Below are positions 58,979-64,000 of a DNA stretch of 64,000 bases, in pieces. The position numbers and the translations under genes were made by a program. The notes beneath the pieces are model-generated. The model saw only the letters and a program-made list of their open reading frames with translations, did no database searches and was not told the DNA's origin. The DNA comes from Planctomycetota bacterium (lineage in GTDB: Bacteria > Planctomycetota > UBA1135 > GCA-002686595). The first letter of the stretch is position 1, and each line of letters starts with the position of its first letter. The stretch lies in the NCBI GenBank assembly GCA_020638875.1, contig JACKHS010000013.1:40366-104365 (forward strand), written 5' to 3'.

Positions 58979-60874
58979 ATGCGCGCCGACGTCAAGACCA
59001 CCTGGCTCCTCCTGCGCTCCCACGCCCGCGAGCACGCGTGGGGGCTCGTGCTGGTGTGCGTGCTGGGCTTCTTCGCGGCGCTCGGCGAGCGCTCGGTGTT
59101 CCTGCTGCTCGAGCCGACCTGGAACATGCTGTTCGACAGCGGCGCCGGGTCCGAGTCCGCGACGAAGACGGCGGAGGCCGCGGCGGAGCCCGGCGGGCCC
59201 TTCCAGGCCATCGAGGCGGCGCGCGAGCGGATGATGGAGCTCCTGCTCGGCGTGCCCGAGCATCCCACGGACGCGCAGCGCCTGGAGGTGCTCTGGCGCG
59301 TCGCCGGGGCGGTGCTCGTCATCGCGATCGTCAGCGGTCTGTGCCAGTACGCCTTCACCTGGGTCTCGCGCAAGATCGCGCTGCGCATGGTCGTCGACCT
59401 GCGCATGCGGCTGGCGCGGCACCTCGTGCGGCTGTCGCTGAAGTACCACGACAGCCGGCACCTGGGCGACCTCTTGAGCCGCATCAGCGCGGACGTGAAC
59501 AACACGCTGCTCGTGCTGAACGACGCCGCGCGCAACCTCGTGCTCGAGCCGATGCTCGCCGTGGCCTCGCTGCTGATGGCCGCGGTCGTCGCGCCGATGG
59601 CGACGCTCGTCATGGTGATCGGCCTGCCGACCGTCGTGATCCCGGTCTCGCTGCTCGGCAAGAAGGTGCGCAAGGGCTCGAGCAAGAGCCTCACCAAGCT
59701 CGGCTCGTCGGTGCAGGTGCTCTCGCAGATGTTCCAGGGCATCCGCACCGTCAAGGCCTTCCGCGCCGAGGAGCGCGAGCTCGAGAGCTTCCGCAGGGTC
59801 AACGAGGAGTACGTGCGCTCCACCATGAAGATGGTGCGCGCGATCGCGGCGACGAACGCCTGGACGATCCTCTTCACGCACGCGGGGCTCGGCATGCTCG
59901 TCGTCGGCATCGGGTACCTGACCGTGAACCAGGTCGGCGGCTTCCAGGTCGGCGGCGGCATGGTGGCGTGGTTCGTGCTCGTCGCGAACGTCTACACGAA
60001 CATCAAGAAGACGACGCGCATGTGGACGCGCGTGCAGGAGTCGGTGGGGGCGTCGGAGCGCCTGCAAGCGCTGCTCGACGAGCCCGTCGACCTCGTCGAG
60101 CGCCCCGGCGCGGTCACGCTCGGCGGGCTCGGCAGCGGCCTGCGCCTCGAGGCCGTCTCCTTCGCCTACCCCGAGGGCGACGGCCACGCGCTCTCCGACG
60201 TGACCCTCGACCTCCGCCCGGGCGAGACGCTGGCGCTCGTCGGCGCGTCGGGCGCGGGCAAGTCGACGCTCGTCGACCTGATCGCGCGCTTCCGCGACCC
60301 CGTCGCCGGCCGCGTCACCGTGGACGGCCACGACCTGCGCGACCTGACGCTCGACTCGTGGACCGCGCAGTTCGCGATGGTCAGCCAGACGCCGTTCCTC
60401 TTCCACGCGACCGTCGCGGAGAACATCGGCTACGGCAAGCCGGGCGCCACGCAGGCCGAGGTCGAGGCCGCCGCACGCGCCGCCGGCATCCACGAGTTCA
60501 TCGAGGGCCTGCCGCAGGGCTACGCGACCGACGTCGCCGACATGGGCGCGCGCCTGTCCGGTGGTCAGCGCCAGCGCATCACGATCGCGCGCGCGCTCCT
60601 GAAGGGCGCGCCGCTGCTCCTGCTCGACGAGGCGACCAGCGCGCTCGACACCGAGACCGAGCAGCAGGTGCACGCCGCGCTCGAGGAGCTGATGCGCGGT
60701 CGCACGGTGGTCGTCATCGCGCACCGTCTCTCGACGATCCGCAGCGCGGACCGCATCGCCGTACTCGACGGCGGCCGCCTGGTGGAGCTCGGCACGCACG
60801 AGGAGCTGCTCGCGCGCGGCGGGGCGTACGCGCGCCTGCACGCGGCGCAGTTCCACGAGGTGCCGGTGGCGTGA
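58979..60874 (+). CDS. MsbA-like ABC exporter (membrane and ATPase in one chain)
   Basis: 631 residues. The N-terminal half has about six transmembrane helices with the coupling-helix pattern of type IV exporters (ISRKIALRMVVDLRMRLARHL, HDSRHLGDLLSRISADVN). The ATPase half is complete: Walker A GASGAGKSTLVDL near 421, Q-loop MVSQTPFLFH, signature LSGGQRQRITIARAL, Walker B LLLLDEATSALD and switch VIAHRLSTI. Such homodimeric exporters flip lipids or export drugs, peptides or glycolipids. Its stop overlaps the GTG of the sialidase gene, so the two are translationally coupled, but the link in function is unknown. Confidence 0.93.
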   Translation: MRADVKTTWLLLRSHAREHAWGLVLVCVLGFFAALGERSVFLLLEPTWNMLFDSGAGSESATKTAEAAAEPGGPFQAIEAARERMMELLLGVPEHPTDAQRLEVLWRVAGAVLVIAIVSGLCQYAFTWVSRKIALRMVVDLRMRLARHLVRLSLKYHDSRHLGDLLSRISADVNNTLLVLNDAARNLVLEPMLAVASLLMAAVVAPMATLVMVIGLPTVVIPVSLLGKKVRKGSSKSLTKLGSSVQVLSQMFQGIRTVKAFRAEERELESFRRVNEEYVRSTMKMVRAIAATNAWTILFTHAGLGMLVVGIGYLTVNQVGGFQVGGGMVAWFVLVANVYTNIKKTTRMWTRVQESVGASERLQALLDEPVDLVERPGAVTLGGLGSGLRLEAVSFAYPEGDGHALSDVTLDLRPGETLALVGASGAGKSTLVDLIARFRDPVAGRVTVDGHDLRDLTLDSWTAQFAMVSQTPFLFHATVAENIGYGKPGATQAEVEAAARAAGIHEFIEGLPQGYATDVADMGARLSGGQRQRITIARALLKGAPLLLLDEATSALDTETEQQVHAALEELMRGRTVVVIAHRLSTIRSADRIAVLDGGRLVELGTHEELLARGGAYARLHAAQFHEVPVA

Positions 60875-62649
60875 GGGCGGCGCTCGTCGCGCTCGCGCTC
60901 GCGCTCGGCCTCGCGCCCGCGCAGGACGCGCCGCCGCGCGTCGCCGTCACGCCGGTGAACGTGCCGCTGCTCGTGAACCGCGAGCGCAACCCGTTCGCGC
61001 GCCTGGAGCTGCCGGGCGAGTCCCTGCCCGCGGAGCTCGAGCTCGACTGCGGCGGCTGGGTGCGGCGCCTGTGGCTCGCGCCGGCGCGCGAGGACGGTGG
61101 CGTCGACGCCGAGGCGCCGCGCGGCGCGCTGCCGCTGGAGGAGGTCCCGCTCTCGGTGATCCCGCCGCTCGCGACCTTCGACGCCGGCGAGCTCGCGACG
61201 ACGGGCACGCGGCTCTTCCGCTGTGACGTCGGCGAGGCGCGCGCGCCGCACGGTGCCTGGCTGCTCGTCGAGCTCTCGCCGAGCACGCCCCTGGACGCTC
61301 GCGTCCGGCTGCGGGTCCAGGCGCTAACGATCGCGGGGGAGACGCATCGCCTCGACCGAGCCCCCGAGGACTGGGAGCTCGAGCGCGCGCGCGTCCGCGG
61401 CGAGGACCTCTCGCAGCGGTACTCCATCCCCGAGCTCTGGGAGCTCGTCGGCCACCGCGTCGCGTTGCGGCTGCGCCACCGCGGCGACGACGGCTCCGAG
61501 GGCTACCGCATCCCCGGGCTCGCGAGGACGAAGGCCGGCGCGCTGCTCGCGATCTACGACGTGCGCCGCGACGGCCAGCGCGACCTGCAGGGCGACATCG
61601 ACATCGGCCTCTCGCGCTCGACCGACGGCGGCGCGAGCTGGGAGCCGATGCGCGTCGTGCTCGACATGGGTGAGCACGGCGGCCTGCCCGAGCGCTTCAA
61701 CGGCGTGTCGGACGCGTGCGTGCTCGTCGACGACGAGACGGGCCGCGTGTTCGTCTTCGGCTGCTGGATGCACGGCTTGCGCGACGACGCGGGGCGCTTC
61801 CGCGCGGATCTCACGGCCGACTCCGAGGACTGGAGCCACCAGTGGCACGGCGGGCCGAAGGGCTCGGGGCCGGGCCTCACGCCGCGCGAGACCGCGCAGC
61901 TCGTCGTGACGACGAGCGACGACGACGGCGTGACGTGGAGCGCGCCGCGTTTGCTGACCGTCGAGCTCAAGGATCCCGCGTGGTACCTGCTCGCGCCCGC
62001 GCCGGGCAACGGCATCACGACCGGGGACGGCACGCTCGTCGTGCCGGCGCAGGGCCGCGACGCGGAGCAGCGCACCTTCTCGACCGTGATGGTCTCGCGC
62101 GACCACGGCGAGACCTGGACGCTCGGCGGCCCCGCGCGCCTCGACACGACCGAGTGCGCGGTGGTCGAGCTCGCGGACGGCGCGCTGATGCTCAACATGC
62201 GCGACAACCGCAACCGCAAGGACAAGTCGGAGACGAACGGTCGCGCGGTCGCGGTGTCGAATGACCTCGGCGCGACGTGGCGCGTGCACCCGACGGACCA
62301 CCGCGCCGACCTCCTGCCCGAGCCGGTCTGCATGGCGAGCTTGCTCCGCGTCACCACGCCGAGCGGCGCGCGCGCGCTCGTGTTCTCGAACCCCGCCGAC
62401 CGCCGCGCGCGGCGGCACCTGACGCTGAAGGCCAGCGTCGACGACGGCCGCACGTGGCAGCCGGACTTCGAGGTGACGCCCGAGGGCCTCGTCACGGCCG
62501 CGCCGCGCGCCGTCGAGCTCGACGCGCTGGGCGGCATGTACTCCAGCCTCGCCCAGATCGACGCGGCGACCCTCGGCGTGCTCTACGAGTCCTCCCAGGG
62601 CTACCTCGTCTTCCAGCGCGTCCCGCTGCGCGACCTGCGGCTCGAGTAG
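60871..62649 (+). CDS. Exo-alpha-sialidase-like secreted protein (BNR/Asp-box)
   Basis: 592 residues from the GTG at 60871, in a GTGA overlap with the exporter stop. A short signal peptide (ALVALALALGLAPAQ) is followed by a beta-rich N-terminal domain of about 180 residues. The sialidase propeller starts with the arginine motif GYRIPGLARTKAGALLAIYD near 210. Five Asp-box repeats follow: SRSTDGGASW, TSDDDGVTW, SRDHGETW, SNDLGATW and SVDDGRTW. This fits GH33 sialidases, which release terminal sialic acid. The catalytic Tyr and other arginines cannot be assigned by eye. The nearest uptake gene is the distant symporter at 38.4 kb. Confidence 0.88.
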   Translation: MRAALVALALALGLAPAQDAPPRVAVTPVNVPLLVNRERNPFARLELPGESLPAELELDCGGWVRRLWLAPAREDGGVDAEAPRGALPLEEVPLSVIPPLATFDAGELATTGTRLFRCDVGEARAPHGAWLLVELSPSTPLDARVRLRVQALTIAGETHRLDRAPEDWELERARVRGEDLSQRYSIPELWELVGHRVALRLRHRGDDGSEGYRIPGLARTKAGALLAIYDVRRDGQRDLQGDIDIGLSRSTDGGASWEPMRVVLDMGEHGGLPERFNGVSDACVLVDDETGRVFVFGCWMHGLRDDAGRFRADLTADSEDWSHQWHGGPKGSGPGLTPRETAQLVVTTSDDDGVTWSAPRLLTVELKDPAWYLLAPAPGNGITTGDGTLVVPAQGRDAEQRTFSTVMVSRDHGETWTLGGPARLDTTECAVVELADGALMLNMRDNRNRKDKSETNGRAVAVSNDLGATWRVHPTDHRADLLPEPVCMASLLRVTTPSGARALVFSNPADRRARRHLTLKASVDDGRTWQPDFEVTPEGLVTAAPRAVELDALGGMYSSLAQIDAATLGVLYESSQGYLVFQRVPLRDLRLE

Positions 62650-62740
62650 CGCCTGCGCGCGTCGGCGTAGTGCGGTCGGCGGCGCGGATGTGGTAGACCA
62701 TTCGCCCCCGAACGCCCCCGAACCCTCGCTTCCGCGCGCC

Positions 62741-64000
<1,260 letters not shown>

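Overview
This 64 kb window is very GC-rich bacterial chromosome, with G or C at nearly every third codon position. It is densely coded on both strands. The content suggests a planctomycete-type aerobe: two sulfatase-fold lipoproteins, a soluble Ser/Thr kinase with TPR repeats, a secreted beta-helix protein with a C-terminal module I associate with planctomycetes, a cbb3 oxidase, monomeric isocitrate dehydrogenase and a sialidase. The taxonomic call is inference; there is no rRNA or other marker here. I saw no tRNA, CRISPR, insertion sequence, phage or origin.

Layout. 1-134: tail of a cytochrome c gene. 161-9512: sulfatase-fold lipoprotein, TypA GTPase, a DEDDh exonuclease with a WYL-like tail, a secreted beta-helix protein, then a reverse operon of TPR kinase, Fur-family regulator and phosphoribosyltransferase. 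9.7-11 kb: two unknown proteins. 11.1-17.4 kb: a heavy-metal RND efflux operon (secreted His/Cys-rich protein, TolC-like lipoprotein, His-rich adaptor, pump). 18.1-21.7 kb: a 1217-residue multi-cofactor oxidoreductase. 21.8-26.7 kb: M50 site-2 protease, PAS histidine kinase, LuxR-type response regulator and a second regulator with a degenerate receiver.

26.9-37.0 kb is a respiratory locus. It holds a membrane-anchored diheme cytochrome placed before ccoN and ccoO, two small membrane proteins, a CcoI-like copper ATPase, two universal stress proteins, a short CcoG-like Fe-S protein, a TauE/SafE-like protein and an Rrf2 regulator with Fe-S-type cysteines. 37.2-40.1 kb: a frame-disrupted sugar kinase-like gene and a sodium/solute symporter. 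40.1-45.6 kb: a complete reverse chemotaxis operon (cheA-cheW-cheY-cheB-cheR-cheX) with no receptor gene.

45.7-52.9 kb, reverse strand: two tandem B12-type radical SAM proteins, a frame-disrupted SenB-like glycosyltransferase, a second sulfatase-fold lipoprotein and a class I glutamine amidotransferase. This is the best candidate for an undescribed biosynthetic system. 53.1-56.7 kb: a reverse operon of envelope or unknown proteins, including a peptidase-MA-like protein whose HExxH is degraded. 57.0-64.0 kb: a secreted parvulin-related protein, an MsbA-like ABC exporter overlapping a sialidase gene, and the start of monomeric isocitrate dehydrogenase, cut by the window edge.

Two cross-cutting signals stand out. 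First, a TAnnnT hexamer lies 6-7 bases before several first-gene start codons, which suggests leaderless mRNAs; genes inside operons often carry GGAG-type ribosome sites instead. Second, the broken reading frames lie in CG-dinucleotide or similar short-repeat runs, which fits sequencing or assembly indels as well as it fits true decay.
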